Assembly: GCA_964555735.1 (NCBI GenBank)
Contig: CAZKTS010000181.1
Span: 1-10,926, forward strand
Direction of reading: 5' to 3'
From: CAZKTS01 sp964555735
GTDB taxonomy: Bacteria > Actinomycetota > Acidimicrobiia > IMCC26256 > PALSA-555
Length of the DNA stretch: 10,926 bases
Shown: piece after piece, positions 1-7,400 of the stretch
Layout: each line of letters opens with the position of its first letter
Numbering within the stretch: the stretch's first letter is position 1
Made by a program: the position numbers and the translations under genes
Notes under the pieces: generated by a model
The model's database searches: none
Told to the model about the DNA's origin: nothing
The model's input: only the letters and a program-made list of their open reading frames with translations

Positions 1-354
1 TACTTCGAGACGCTGCACGAGGTGAAGCTCATCGTCGACCTCATCTACGAGGGCGGCATCGCCAACATGCGCTACTCGATCTCCGACACCGCCGAGTACG
101 GCGACATGACCCGCGGGCCGCGGATCATCACGGACGAGACGCGTGAGGAGATGCGCAGGATCCTCGGCGAGATCCAGAGTGGCAAGTTCGCACAGGAGTG
201 GATCCTCGAGAACCAGGCGGGTCGGCCGGTGTTCAACGCGCTGCGGCGCGCATCGGAGCGGCACCCGATCGAGGAGGTCGGCTCCGAGCTGCGGGCGATG
301 ATGCCGTGGATCGGCGAGGGCAAGGCGCGCCCCCAGGACGTCTCGGGCGGCTGA
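1..354 (+). CDS. ilvC: Ketol-acid reductoisomerase, C-terminal part (5' end outside window)
   Basis: This is the last 117 residues of class I ketol-acid reductoisomerase, which converts acetolactate or acetohydroxybutyrate to the dihydroxy acid with NADPH and Mg2+ in valine, leucine and isoleucine synthesis (cytosolic). The frame is open from base 1 to TGA at 352-354. Seen in the sequence: YFETLHEVKLIVD at the very start holds the two family metal-binding glutamates spaced by four (third and seventh visible residues), followed by YEGGIANMRYSISDTAEYGD with the conserved YSIS serine, and the terminal HPIEEVG...LRAMMPWI block typical of the helical knotted domain. A short tail after MMPWI (GEGKARPQDVSGG) is variable in the family. 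The N-terminal Rossmann domain lies upstream of the window. plsY follows 41 bases later on the same strand. The stop codon lies in a short direct repeat (346-377). Identification is secure. Confidence 0.97.
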   Translation, partial: YFETLHEVKLIVDLIYEGGIANMRYSISDTAEYGDMTRGPRIITDETREEMRRILGEIQSGKFAQEWILENQAGRPVFNALRRASERHPIEEVGSELRAMMPWIGEGKARPQDVSGG

Positions 355-377
355 TCGTCGGCGGCGGCTGATCGTCG
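346..377. repeat. 15-bp direct repeat (17-bp period) spanning the ilvC stop codon
   Basis: The sequence GGCGGCTGATCGTCG occurs at 346-360 and again identically at 363-377. The first copy contains the ilvC stop TGA (352-354); the second copy repeats a TGA (369-371) in another frame. It looks like a recent local duplication by slippage. A similar stop-containing tandem repeat sits at the end of plsY. No function is implied. Confidence 0.8.
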
Positions 378-395
378 CGGAGCTCGCTCGCTTCG

Positions 396-1004
396 ATGGA
401 CGACGTCGCCCTCACCGCGGCCGCGGCGCTCGTCGGCTACCTCATCGGCACGTTCCCGACTGCGAGCCTCGTCACCCGGCTGGCCACGCGCGGCGCGGTC
501 GACATCCGGACCACCGGCAGCGGCAACCCCGGCGGCTTCAACACGATGCAGTCGGTGGGCAAGGGCTGGGGAGTCCTGGTCATCGCGATCGACATCCTCA
601 AGGGTGCCGGTGCCGCGCTCGTGGGCTGGGCGATCGGCGACGTCGCCGGCGCGTACGCCGGCGCGACGGGTGGCATCGTCGGACACGTCCTGCCGGTGTG
701 GTCACGGTTCCGCGGGGGCAAGGGGGTCGCGAGTGCCGCCGGCGCGCTGCTCGTCGTGTTCCCGATCTTCTTCCCCGTCGACGCGATCGCGCTTGCCGGC
801 GGCGCGCTCGGACTCCGCAACTCCGAGCGGGCCATCTGGGTGGTCGGCCCGCTGTGGATCGTGAGCGCGTTCGTGTGGTGGTTGGCCGACCTCCCGAACC
901 TGTGGGGCCCGGCGCCGACCGTGGGGCTGCCCATCTTCGCCGTCGTCAGCGCCGCGCTGATCCTCTGGAAGTTCGCGAGCGCCCGACCGGTTCCCGCCGC
1001 CTGA
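396..1004 (+). CDS. plsY: PlsY-like glycerol-3-phosphate acyltransferase
   Basis: This is a 202-residue integral membrane protein of the PlsY family, which transfers an acyl group from acyl-phosphate to glycerol-3-phosphate to make lysophosphatidic acid, the first step of phospholipid synthesis. Seen in the sequence: hydrophobic segments near residues 6-26, 57-80, 85-100, 113-138 and 146-192; motif 1 as TTGSGNPGGFNTMQSVGKG (about 39-57); DILKG (66-70); motif 2 as GHVLPVWSRFRGGKGVA (96-112). The family's usual motif 1 is GSGNxGATNxxR, so the ATN and R positions are altered here. The usual C-terminal motif 3 (HxxNIxRLxxGxE type) is absent: the protein ends ILWKFASARPVPAA. It may therefore be a divergent paralogue rather than the housekeeping enzyme. 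ATG at 396 was chosen because the first membrane helix follows at once; only a distant GGAG (379-382) serves as a possible ribosome site. It lies 41 bases after ilvC, possibly cotranscribed. Confidence 0.85.
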   Translation: MDDVALTAAAALVGYLIGTFPTASLVTRLATRGAVDIRTTGSGNPGGFNTMQSVGKGWGVLVIAIDILKGAGAALVGWAIGDVAGAYAGATGGIVGHVLPVWSRFRGGKGVASAAGALLVVFPIFFPVDAIALAGGALGLRNSERAIWVVGPLWIVSAFVWWLADLPNLWGPAPTVGLPIFAVVSAALILWKFASARPVPAA

Positions 1005-1048
1005 GCCCGGCACCTGAGCCCCGCCGCCTGAGCCCCGCCGCCTGAGCC
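994..1048. repeat. Four-copy 13-14 bp tandem repeat over the plsY stop codon
   Basis: The unit CCGCCGCCTGAGCC is present perfectly at 994-1007, 1021-1034 and 1035-1048, with a degenerate 13-bp copy at 1008-1020. The first copy encodes the end of PlsY and its TGA (1002-1004). The later copies place TGA at 1015, 1029 and 1043, which closes all three forward frames. Probably produced by replication slippage. Confidence 0.85.
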
Positions 1049-1059
1049 CCGGGCTTGGC

Positions 1060-1098
1060 GGAGAGCGGAGGGGGCAGCCGTTGCCCCCTGGGCTCTCC
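1060..1098. terminator. Bidirectional hairpin between convergent plsY and mscL
   Basis: A long imperfect inverted repeat lies in the 116-base gap between the two convergent genes. GGAGAGC (1060-1066) pairs with GCTCTCC (1092-1098). After a symmetric GG/GG internal loop, AGGGGGCA (1069-1076) pairs with TGCCCCCT (1082-1089) around a 5-base loop. That gives 15 base pairs in total. There is no T-run on either side, so it is not a textbook intrinsic terminator, but position and stability fit a two-way transcription stop in a GC-rich genome. Confidence 0.6.
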
Positions 1099-1120
1099 AG
1101 ACGGTGGGTGGCGCGGCGGG

Positions 1121-1498
1121 TCAGCCGTCGCGCCGAGCCAGGAGGTCGCGGATCTCCACGAGCACGTCCTTCTCGCTCGCCTCGGGCTCCTTCTCCTCCT
1201 TGCGACGGAAGGAGTTGAAGGCCTTGACCACGACGAAGAGGGCGAAGGCGATCAGGACGAAGTTCACGAGCGCGGTCAGGAAGGCTCCGTAGCGCACCAC
1301 GCCGTCACCGATCGTGAACGTGAGATCGTTGAAGTTCGGCTCGCCGACGAGGGCACCGACGACCGCCATGAGGACGTCGTCGACGAAGCTGTTGATGACT
1401 GCACTGAACGCGACGCCGATGACGATGCCGACCGCGAGGTCGAGCACGTTGCCGCGGTTGATGAACTCTTTGAATTCCTTGACGAAGTCCTTCAGCAC
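1121..1498 (-). CDS. mscL: Large-conductance mechanosensitive channel MscL
   Basis: The 125-residue product is a homo-oligomeric inner-membrane channel that opens under membrane tension to release solutes on hypo-osmotic shock. Seen in the sequence: amphipathic N-terminal helix (LKDFVKEFKEFINRG), the signature GNVLDLAVGIVIGVAF (17-31) opening TM1 (to about 50), a short periplasmic loop with FNDLTFTIGDG, TM2 (about 69-93), the basic FRRKEEKE linker, and the C-terminal helix DVLVEIRDLLARRD that bundles in the cytoplasm. Length is slightly below the usual 130-150, with a short linker. GTG at 1498 is the start because the protein begins at the conserved N-terminal helix and a perfect AGGAGG lies 6 bases upstream. 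TM1 ends in MAVVGALVG where the E. coli protein has MPPLG. It is divergent from the sigma factor gene and convergent with plsY. Confidence 0.96.
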   Translation of the reverse strand: MLKDFVKEFKEFINRGNVLDLAVGIVIGVAFSAVINSFVDDVLMAVVGALVGEPNFNDLTFTIGDGVVRYGAFLTALVNFVLIAFALFVVVKAFNSFRRKEEKEPEASEKDVLVEIRDLLARRDG

Positions 1499-1630
1499 GG
1501 TCAGCCTCCTGGGCGTCGGGGTGTACGAGACGTTAGGCGCCGCCCAGGCCGGGAGCCGCCGAGGTCTTGCCCGAGAACCGGTGATCCGCCGGCGGCCGGG
1601 CAGCGAACGTCGGGTGTGGGGGCAACCATC
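1499..1630. other. Divergent control region between mscL and the sigma factor gene
   Basis: These 132 bases should hold the promoters of both mscL and the sigma/anti-sigma pair. Apart from the mscL ribosome site I see only weak candidates: a TAACGT hexamer reading toward mscL (1535-1530) without a good -35 partner, and no convincing ECF-type GGAAC/CGT pair reading toward the sigma gene. No specific promoter is called. Confidence 0.4.
1505..1510 (-). promoter_or_regulatory. Strong ribosome binding site of mscL
   Basis: On the minus strand this reads AGGAGG, a full anti-16S match, 6 bases before the GTG at 1498. It fixes mscL translation to that GTG rather than to any codon further upstream in the open frame. 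Confidence 0.85.
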
Positions 1631-2212
1631 GTGACCAGCGTCGAGCCGGACCTGGGGGCTTGGGAGCAGGGCATCGGCGCACGCCTGCTGCGCCACGAGG
1701 AAGCCGCGCTCGGCGAGGTCTACGACCAGTACTCGTCCTACGTCTACGGCCTCGCGGTGCGGGTGATCGGCGACCCGGTCGCCGCGGAAGACGTCGCCCA
1801 GGAGGTGTTCCTCTACGTCTGGGAACACCCCGAGGCGTTCGATCCCGCGCGGGGATCGCTGCGCACGTGGCTCGGCATGCTCTCGCACCGCCGGTCGGTC
1901 GACCACGTCCGGCGCGAAGAGGCCCGGCGCCGCCGGGCGACCAAGGACGCGAGCCGTCGCCCGACCACCATCCCCGACGTCGGCGAGCTGGCAACTGCGC
2001 TCGTCACCGCGGAGCGCGTGCGCGCCGCACTCGACGAGCTCCCCGACGACCAGCGCCGGGCCATCCAGCTCGCGTACTTCGGGGGCCGCACCTATCGAGA
2101 GGTGGCCGACATCCTCGGCATCCCCGAAGGCACCGCGAAGTCGCGACTGCGGCTCGGCCTGCGCCGGATCGCCGGAGTGTTGGAGCACGAAGGACTGGAG
2201 CACACCACATGA
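1631..2212 (+). CDS. ECF-type (group 4) RNA polymerase sigma factor
   Basis: The 193-residue protein directs RNA polymerase to a stress or signal regulon. Seen in the sequence: sigma region 2 at about 29-100, including YDQYSSYVYGLAVRVIGD, the core-binding and -10 segment AEDVAQEVFLYVWEHPEAFDP, and RGSLRTWLGMLSHRRSVDHVRREEARRRR; a short acidic/basic linker; and region 4 at about 132-185 with LDELPDDQRRAIQLAYFGGRTYREVADILGIPEGTAKSRLRLGLRRI, its helix-turn-helix for the -35 element. Only regions 2 and 4 are present, as in ECF factors. The open frame extends far upstream, so the start is uncertain: GTG 1631 is preferred (a G-rich stretch precedes it by 8 bases), with GTG 1616 possible. The next gene overlaps by ATGA and encodes its probable anti-sigma partner, so translational coupling is likely. 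The subgroup resembles SigK-like actinobacterial factors; the regulon is unknown. Confidence 0.93.
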   Translation: MTSVEPDLGAWEQGIGARLLRHEEAALGEVYDQYSSYVYGLAVRVIGDPVAAEDVAQEVFLYVWEHPEAFDPARGSLRTWLGMLSHRRSVDHVRREEARRRRATKDASRRPTTIPDVGELATALVTAERVRAALDELPDDQRRAIQLAYFGGRTYREVADILGIPEGTAKSRLRLGLRRIAGVLEHEGLEHTT

Positions 2213-3225
2213 GCCCGCGTCACGATCCCGACGCTGCTGTCGAGGAGCTCCTGGGCGCCTACGCGCTCGACGCGTGTGAACCCGACGAGGTCGAGGCGAT
2301 CGTCGCAGTCCTCGCTCGACGGCCCGACCTCGCGGCCGAAGCTGCGCGCCTCGCCGACGCCGCGGCGTGGATCGGCGCGACCGAGGCGCTCGCGCCGCCG
2401 CCGTCGCTGCGGGCAGCGCTGGATCGGGCCGTGCGCGCACGGGGTGGCAACACACGCGACGCCGCGGCACGGTGCTACGCCGCGACGACGGCGCGCGTTG
2501 CCGAGACCATCGCGGATCTCGACCCGGCCGACGAGGCGACCCCGACCCCCAACGGGCTCACGGCCCGGGAGCTGGTCATCCACCTCGCGGCCCAGGACAG
2601 CGCGTTCGCCGAAGCGGTCGGCGCGGAGCCGGAACCGGGCATGCCCGACCACTCGATCGACGCCCGCACCGCGGCGTTCGTCGAGCGGTACGCGGACCGG
2701 CCGCTTGCCGACGCCGTCGAGGTCTGGGAGCGATCGGTCGCGACGGTCCTGGCCTGGGCGGACGACGACGCGTCGCTCGGCACCGAGGTCTCGTGGCTCG
2801 GTTACCACCTCGCGCGCGACACGATCCTCGTCGCGCGCGCGTTCGAGACGTGGATCCACCGCGACGACCTCCTGCGGGTCGCCGGGCGGGCACCCGAGGC
2901 GCCGCCGGCAGCCGAGCTGGCGGAGATGGCCGACTTCTCCGCGCGCAACACCGAGCTCGGGCTCGCCCTCGAGGGGCGCGCACGCCCGGGCAAGGTCGCG
3001 CGCATCGTGCTCACCGGACCCGGTGGCGGCGAGTGGACGGTGGCGATGGGTGACGGCGCCGACGTGCATCGCAGCCCCGACGTCATCGTGACCGCCGACG
3101 TCGTTGATTGGTGCCTCGTCGCGGGTGAACGCCTCGCGCCCGAACAGCTCGAGCGCCGCGTCGAGGGCGAGGTCACGCTCGCCGACGACCTTCTCGCCGC
3201 CGCGCCGGCGTTCGCGACGCTCTAG
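2209..3225 (+). CDS. Soluble anti-sigma factor fused to a mycothiol-dependent maleylpyruvate isomerase-like (DinB-fold) domain
   Basis: The product is 338 residues. The N-terminal part (about 10-80) has the RskA-type anti-sigma pattern: VEELLGAYALDACEPDEVEAI, then RRPDLAAEAARLADAAAWIG and APPPSLRAALDRAV. It lacks the HxxxCxxC zinc motif (only Cys23, Cys89 and Cys302 occur) and any membrane helix. Residues about 88-225 match the MDMPI/DinB four-helix fold, with a candidate metal triad: His125 (ELVIHLAAQD), Glu213 and His217 (FETWIHRDD, the ExxxH motif), followed by the family's LLRVAGR. Residues about 245-335 resemble the MDMPI C-terminal sterol-carrier-like domain (VARIVLTGPGGGEWTV ... VIVTADVVDWCLVAGERL). 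Its ATG overlaps the sigma stop (ATGA), arguing for a sigma/anti-sigma pair. In known MDMPI enzymes the metal site binds mycothiol. I infer a cytoplasmic regulator whose sigma binding could respond to thiol or metal status; an enzymatic role is equally untested. Its TAG overlaps the stop of the next, convergent gene. Confidence 0.82.
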   Translation: MSPRHDPDAAVEELLGAYALDACEPDEVEAIVAVLARRPDLAAEAARLADAAAWIGATEALAPPPSLRAALDRAVRARGGNTRDAAARCYAATTARVAETIADLDPADEATPTPNGLTARELVIHLAAQDSAFAEAVGAEPEPGMPDHSIDARTAAFVERYADRPLADAVEVWERSVATVLAWADDDASLGTEVSWLGYHLARDTILVARAFETWIHRDDLLRVAGRAPEAPPAAELAEMADFSARNTELGLALEGRARPGKVARIVLTGPGGGEWTVAMGDGADVHRSPDVIVTADVVDWCLVAGERLAPEQLERRVEGEVTLADDLLAAAPAFATL

Positions 3226-3467
3226 CCGGCGAGCTGCGCCTCGTAGTCCTTGATCTCGTCGACCAGCCGCGTGATCTGCGCCTCCGCATCCACGGGCGCC
3301 GTGCCCGTGCGCTGGGCGTAGAGGAGGTCACCGAGGGCTTCCTTGCGCTCGCTGATCTCGTGCTTGGCCTTCGTCTCGTCGATCTTCGCCTGCCCGGCCT
3401 TCAGACCCTCCTGGGCCTTGTCGCCGACGGTCTTCGCCGCGTCCTTCGCCTTGTCCAGCAGTCCCAT
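3222..3467 (-). CDS. Small charged helical protein of unknown function
   Basis: The 81-residue product begins MGLLDKAKDAAKTVGDKAQE and is almost wholly predicted helix, rich in Lys, Ala, Glu and Asp. The first half (1-40) has an Ala/Lys/Asp pattern reminiscent of LEA-like or CsbD-like amphipathic stress proteins. The second half has RKEALGDLLYAQRTGTAPVDAE followed by a helix ending DEIKDYEAQLAG. There is no signal peptide, membrane segment or cysteine. Similar small MGL(F/L)DKAKDKA proteins occur in many actinobacteria without assigned role (from memory, not checked). The ATG at 3467 has AAGGAG 8 bases upstream, which makes it a convincing gene. The stop is shared with the anti-sigma gene through the palindrome CTAG at 3222-3225. 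nei2 lies 133 bases upstream on the same strand. Confidence 0.82.
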   Translation of the reverse strand: MGLLDKAKDAAKTVGDKAQEGLKAGQAKIDETKAKHEISERKEALGDLLYAQRTGTAPVDAEAQITRLVDEIKDYEAQLAG

Positions 3468-3475
3468 TCTTCTCG

Positions 3476-3481
3476 CTCCTT
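3476..3481 (-). promoter_or_regulatory. Ribosome binding site of the small 81-residue protein
   Basis: On the minus strand this reads AAGGAG, 8 bases before the ATG at 3467. It supports this short frame as a translated gene and selects its start within a much longer open frame. Confidence 0.75.
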
Positions 3482-3535
3482 CGCTCGCGCGGTGAACGGT
3501 TCTTCCAGTCTCGCGTCCTGCCCGCTCAGTCGCTG

Positions 3536-3554
3536 GCGAGCGCCTGCCGCTCGC
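3536..3554. terminator. Hairpin downstream of nei2, possible terminator of the lhr-nei2 operon
   Basis: GCGAGCG (3536-3542) pairs perfectly with CGCTCGC (3548-3554) around a 5-base loop, giving 7 GC-rich pairs. It lies 47 bases past the nei2 stop and upstream of the small gene. There is no T-run after it, so termination is only suggested by position. It could also belong to the leader of the small gene. Confidence 0.4.
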
Positions 3555-3600
3555 TTCGCTCGCTCTCGGCGCCGCGTGGCGTTCGAGCGTCGCGGCACGC

Positions 3601-4452
3601 TCACGTTCCTGCTTGTCTCGGTCGTTCGTTGCGGGGCGGTAGCGCAGCCTCGTGCTGGACGTGCTGGCAGGTGGGGCACCAGTAGGTGCTGCGGGCGTAG
3701 GGGCCCTGGCGGCGGCGACGGATGGTGGTGCCGCAGCGGCGACACGGGCGCCCGGCGCGGCCGTAGACCGCGAGGCCGCCGGCGACGGTGGTGCGGCGCG
3801 GCGTGTCGAGGTTGGCGCGCAGCAGGCGCGACGCGGTCTCGAGCAGCCCTCGACGCGCGTCGGCGTCGAGCGCGCCGATGGAGGTGCCCGGCTCGAGGCC
3901 GAGCGCGAAGCAGACCTCGCTCTTGTAGACGTTGCCCAGGCCAGCGGCGACGCGCTGGTCGAGGAGGACGTCGGCGACTTCGACGTCTGGTGCGAGCGCG
4001 TCCATCCGGCGGAGCGCCTCGTCGAGGTCTGCGTCGGGGCGGCAGAGGTCGGGACCGAGCGCGGCGAGGCCGCGCCGGCCCGAGCCGCCGAGTCCGGGCC
4101 GGTCGGCGGCATCGGCGCGCAACAGCTCGACGATCGGCGCGGAGAAGCACACGGCGACGGTGCCGGAGTCGACCTCGAGGATCACCCGGGCGCGGGAGCG
4201 TGGCTTGCGCCACCGCTCCCCCGGTCGGTACACGTGCCACGACCCGGTCATCTGCATGTGCGTGTGCAGCGTCCGGCCGTCGTCGAAACGTACGAGGAGA
4301 TGCTTGCCTCGCGCCTCGACCCCCTCGACCATGGTGCCGGGCCTCGGCAGCGCCGCGGCCAGCCGGGCCGCGGTGAAGCGCGTGATCGTGCGGCCGGTGA
4401 GCTCGGCGTCGAGTGCACGAGCCGCGCGGGTGATCGTGTCGCCCTCGGGCAC
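3601..4452 (-). CDS. nei2: Formamidopyrimidine-DNA glycosylase/endonuclease VIII family protein (Nei2)
   Basis: The 283-residue base-excision repair enzyme removes oxidised bases and cuts the abasic site by beta/delta-elimination. Seen in the sequence: MPEGDT with the catalytic N-terminal Pro (after Met removal) and Glu; Lys50 in RGKHLLVRF; HTHMQMTGSWHV in the N-terminal beta sandwich; the helix-two-turn-helix with VAAGLGNVYKSEVCFALGLEP (about 168-188); and a C-terminal zinc finger with Cys237, Cys240, Cys259 and Cys262, and Arg254 in GPYARSTYWCP as the finger-loop arginine. All family residues I looked for are present. The start is GTG 4452, dictated by the need for MPEGD at the N terminus; a stop lies just upstream in frame, so no earlier start exists. 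It follows lhr by 41 bases on the same strand. The lhr/nei2 (Rv3296/Rv3297) neighbourhood is known in Mycobacterium, which supports Nei2 over Fpg. A variable basic tail (PPRNERPRQAGT) ends the protein. Confidence 0.93.
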   Translation of the reverse strand: MPEGDTITRAARALDAELTGRTITRFTAARLAAALPRPGTMVEGVEARGKHLLVRFDDGRTLHTHMQMTGSWHVYRPGERWRKPRSRARVILEVDSGTVAVCFSAPIVELLRADAADRPGLGGSGRRGLAALGPDLCRPDADLDEALRRMDALAPDVEVADVLLDQRVAAGLGNVYKSEVCFALGLEPGTSIGALDADARRGLLETASRLLRANLDTPRRTTVAGGLAVYGRAGRPCRRCGTTIRRRRQGPYARSTYWCPTCQHVQHEAALPPRNERPRQAGT

Positions 4453-4493
4453 CCCGCGAGGCTACGGCACCTCCCGGAGCGCCGTCGCCGCGG

Positions 4494-7400
4494 CTACCCG
4501 GCGAGGACCAGCCCTCGGTACCCGTCGACGAACCCGGCCTCGCGCAGCGCGTCGGCGGCCGCAGCCGAGCGGACCGGCTCGCCGTCGATCGTGCGGAGAT
4601 CGAGCCGACGGACCCGTCCGTCCTTCACGAGCGTGGCCAGCGCCTCCGTCCAGATCGTGTGGTCCTCGAGACCCGGGTGCGTCAGCACGGCGTGGCCGCC
4701 GCGCTCGAGGTACGCGACGAGCGCGCCGTCGTGGAGCACACACCGTGCGCCGGGTGAACGTGACGGCCGACCGGCCATCTCGGGCCAACCGAGTGCCGCT
4801 CCGTAGGGCTGCGCGGGGTCGGTGGCCGCGAGCACGACGGTCGCCGCCTCGTCGCGGTCGCGCTCACCGCGCAGACGATCGGCCGCGCCCGGCAGTGCGA
4901 ACTGCGCGGCACCGAGCCCGGCGACGAAGTAGCCGCGCCGCACGCGGCCGAGCTCCTCGAGCGCGCGCAGATGCGGGTAGACGGCTGCATAGCCACCGGG
5001 CACGCCCTCGGCGCGCGCGGCCTCGCGGGTAAGCACACCGTGGCGCTCGAGCAGCTGCTCGGCGCGCGCGTCGACGAGCTCCGGAGCCGTGGGTGCGGGG
5101 CGCCGCAGGGCCTGGACCAGCGACCAGCGCCCCGCCGCGGCGGGTGGGCCGAGGCGCGACAGGCGCCCCGGCCGGGGCTTGCCGCGAGCTGCACGCGGTC
5201 GACCGGCGAGGTGCGCTCGGAGCGCATGGAGGCTGTCGTTGGTGACCTCGCCCGACCACACGAGGTCCCAGAGCGCGCTCACCACGGTGGTGTCGTCGGG
5301 CGCGTGGCCGTCGGCGTCGGCCGCCGCCGCGAGCAGGTCCGGCCAGAAGCAGGCGCCGGCCCGCGCGAGATGGGTGCGCAGGCGCTCGTGCAGGTCGGTG
5401 TCGGGACGGTCGGCTGCATCCGCGCGGTCCTCGAACGTCATCGCGCTCGCGTCGCGGAAGGCCAGGACGATCCGGCCGTCGGTCGCGCCGATGGGTCCGG
5501 CCCCGGCCCAGGTGAGTGCGCCACCGGCGCAGAGCTCGTCGAGCATCGCGGGGCGGTAGCCGTCGACGCGCGCGGGGAGCACCTCGGTCTCGAGGACCGA
5601 CGCGGGGATCGCGGCCCCCTGGAGCTGGTGCAGGGCGTCGAGCAGCGCGTCGTTGCCGCGCCGTCCGGCGCCGATCCCGTGCCAGGCGAGCAAGAAGCGT
5701 GCGAACACGTCCGGTTCGACCGGCTCGATCTCCCTGCGCAGCGCGGCCAGCGTGCGACGGCGCAGGCGGCGGAGCACCTCGAGGTCGCACCACTCGCGGC
5801 CGCTCCCGCCCGGACGGAACTCGCCCGCGGCGATGCGGCCGGCCGCCTCGAGCCGCTCCAGGGCGCGCTCGACCTCGCGCGTCGGGACCCCGAAGCGCGC
5901 CGCTACTTCGGCGGTCGTGAACGGACCGCGGGTGCGGGCGGCGCGGGCGAGCAGGTCGCCGAGCGGATCGTCGACCGGCTCGACGAACACCTCCGGCAGG
6001 CCGCGCGGCACCGCAGCCCCGAGCGCGTCGCGGTAACGAGCGGCATCCTCGGCCGCGGCCCAGCGCTGCTCCCCGGCGACGCCGACGGGGATCGCCCGCA
6101 CCCCGCTGACGAGCTCGTCGACCAGCTCCTGCGCGCGCGCCACCGCGGTGTCGGACGGGCGGTCGACGCGCGCCGCGACCTCCGCGAGGGTGAGGTCGCC
6201 GAGCTCCCGCAGGAGGTCGTGGAGGTCGTCGGCGTGGCGCACCGGGTACGAGTCGGGCGCCAGACGTTGGAGCTCGAGCTCGACCTCGGCCACGACGTCG
6301 GCGTCGAGGAGCTCGCGCAGCTCGTCGGTGCCGAGCAGCTCGCGGAGGAGGTCGCGGTCGAGCGACAGCGCGGCGGCGCGGCGCTCGGCGAGCGGCGCAT
6401 CGCCTTCGTACATGTAGACCGCGATCCACCCGAACAGGAGCGATTGCGCGAACGGCGAGGCACGACGGGTGTCGACGGGAACGAGCCGGATCCGCCGCGA
6501 CCGGAGGTCGGTGAGCACCTCGCGCAGCGCCGGGAGGTCGAACACGTCCCGCAGACACTCCCGCGTGGCCTCGAGGATCATCGGGAACGACGGATACTTC
6601 GAGGCGACCTCGAGCAGGTCCGCGGCGCGCTGGCGTTGCTGCCAGAGCGGGGTCCGCTCGCCGGGGCGCCGTCGCGGGAGCAGAAGAGCCCGGGCCGATG
6701 CCTCGCGGAACCGAGCCGCGAACAGGCCGGTCGCGGGGAGCTGCTCGACGACGAGGTCCTCGACCTCGTCGGGATCGAGCAGGAGGTCGTCGACCGGGAT
6801 CGCCTCGAAGGCTTCGGGCAGGCGCAGGACGATGCCGTCGTCGCTCCAGAGGACCTCGAGCGGCGATCCGAGGCGGTCGGCGAGCCGGGCCTCGAGCGCG
6901 AGCGCCCACGGCGCGTGCACGCGGGCACCGAAGGGCGTGAGCACGCACACCCGCCAGTCGCCGATCTCGTCGGGAAAGCGCTCGACGACCACGGTGCGGT
7001 CGTCGGGCAGGACGCCGGTGGCCTCCGCCTGCTCGTCGAGGTAGGCGAGCAGGTTCGTGGCGGCCCGCTCGTCGAGCCCGAACTCGGAGCGGAGGCGCTG
7101 GTGCGCGTCGGGCGCGGGCGCGGCGTGCAGCTCGCGGACGGCCTGGCCGAGCGCGCGACCGAGCTCGAGCGGTCGACCGGGCTTGTCGCCCTTCCAGAAC
7201 GGCACCCGCGCGAACTCGCCCGGTGCGGGCGTGACGACCACGCGGTCGCGCGTGACCTGCTCGATGCGCCACGTTGACGCGCCGAGCACGAACGTGTCGC
7301 CGGTGCGGCTCTCGTAGACCATCTCCTCGTCGAGCTCGCCGACCCGGGTGCCGTCGGGCAAGAACACGCCGAAGAGGCCCCGATCGGGGATGGTCCCGCC

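Noticed and set aside
1499..1630. Specific ECF autoregulatory promoter upstream of the sigma gene
   Set aside because: A GAACC (1575-1579) and a CGTC (1608-1611) are present, but their spacing of 28 bases is far from the 16-17 expected.
3548..3573. CGCTCGC-type runs near the small gene as another copy of the lhr element
   Set aside because: Only the short CGCTCG word is shared; the ATA-loop hairpin and the CCCCTTCGGGG hairpin are both absent.
4971..7277. A 768-residue open frame on the plus strand opposite lhr
   Set aside because: Its composition is typical of the reverse complement of GC-rich coding sequence; no motif or ribosome site was seen.
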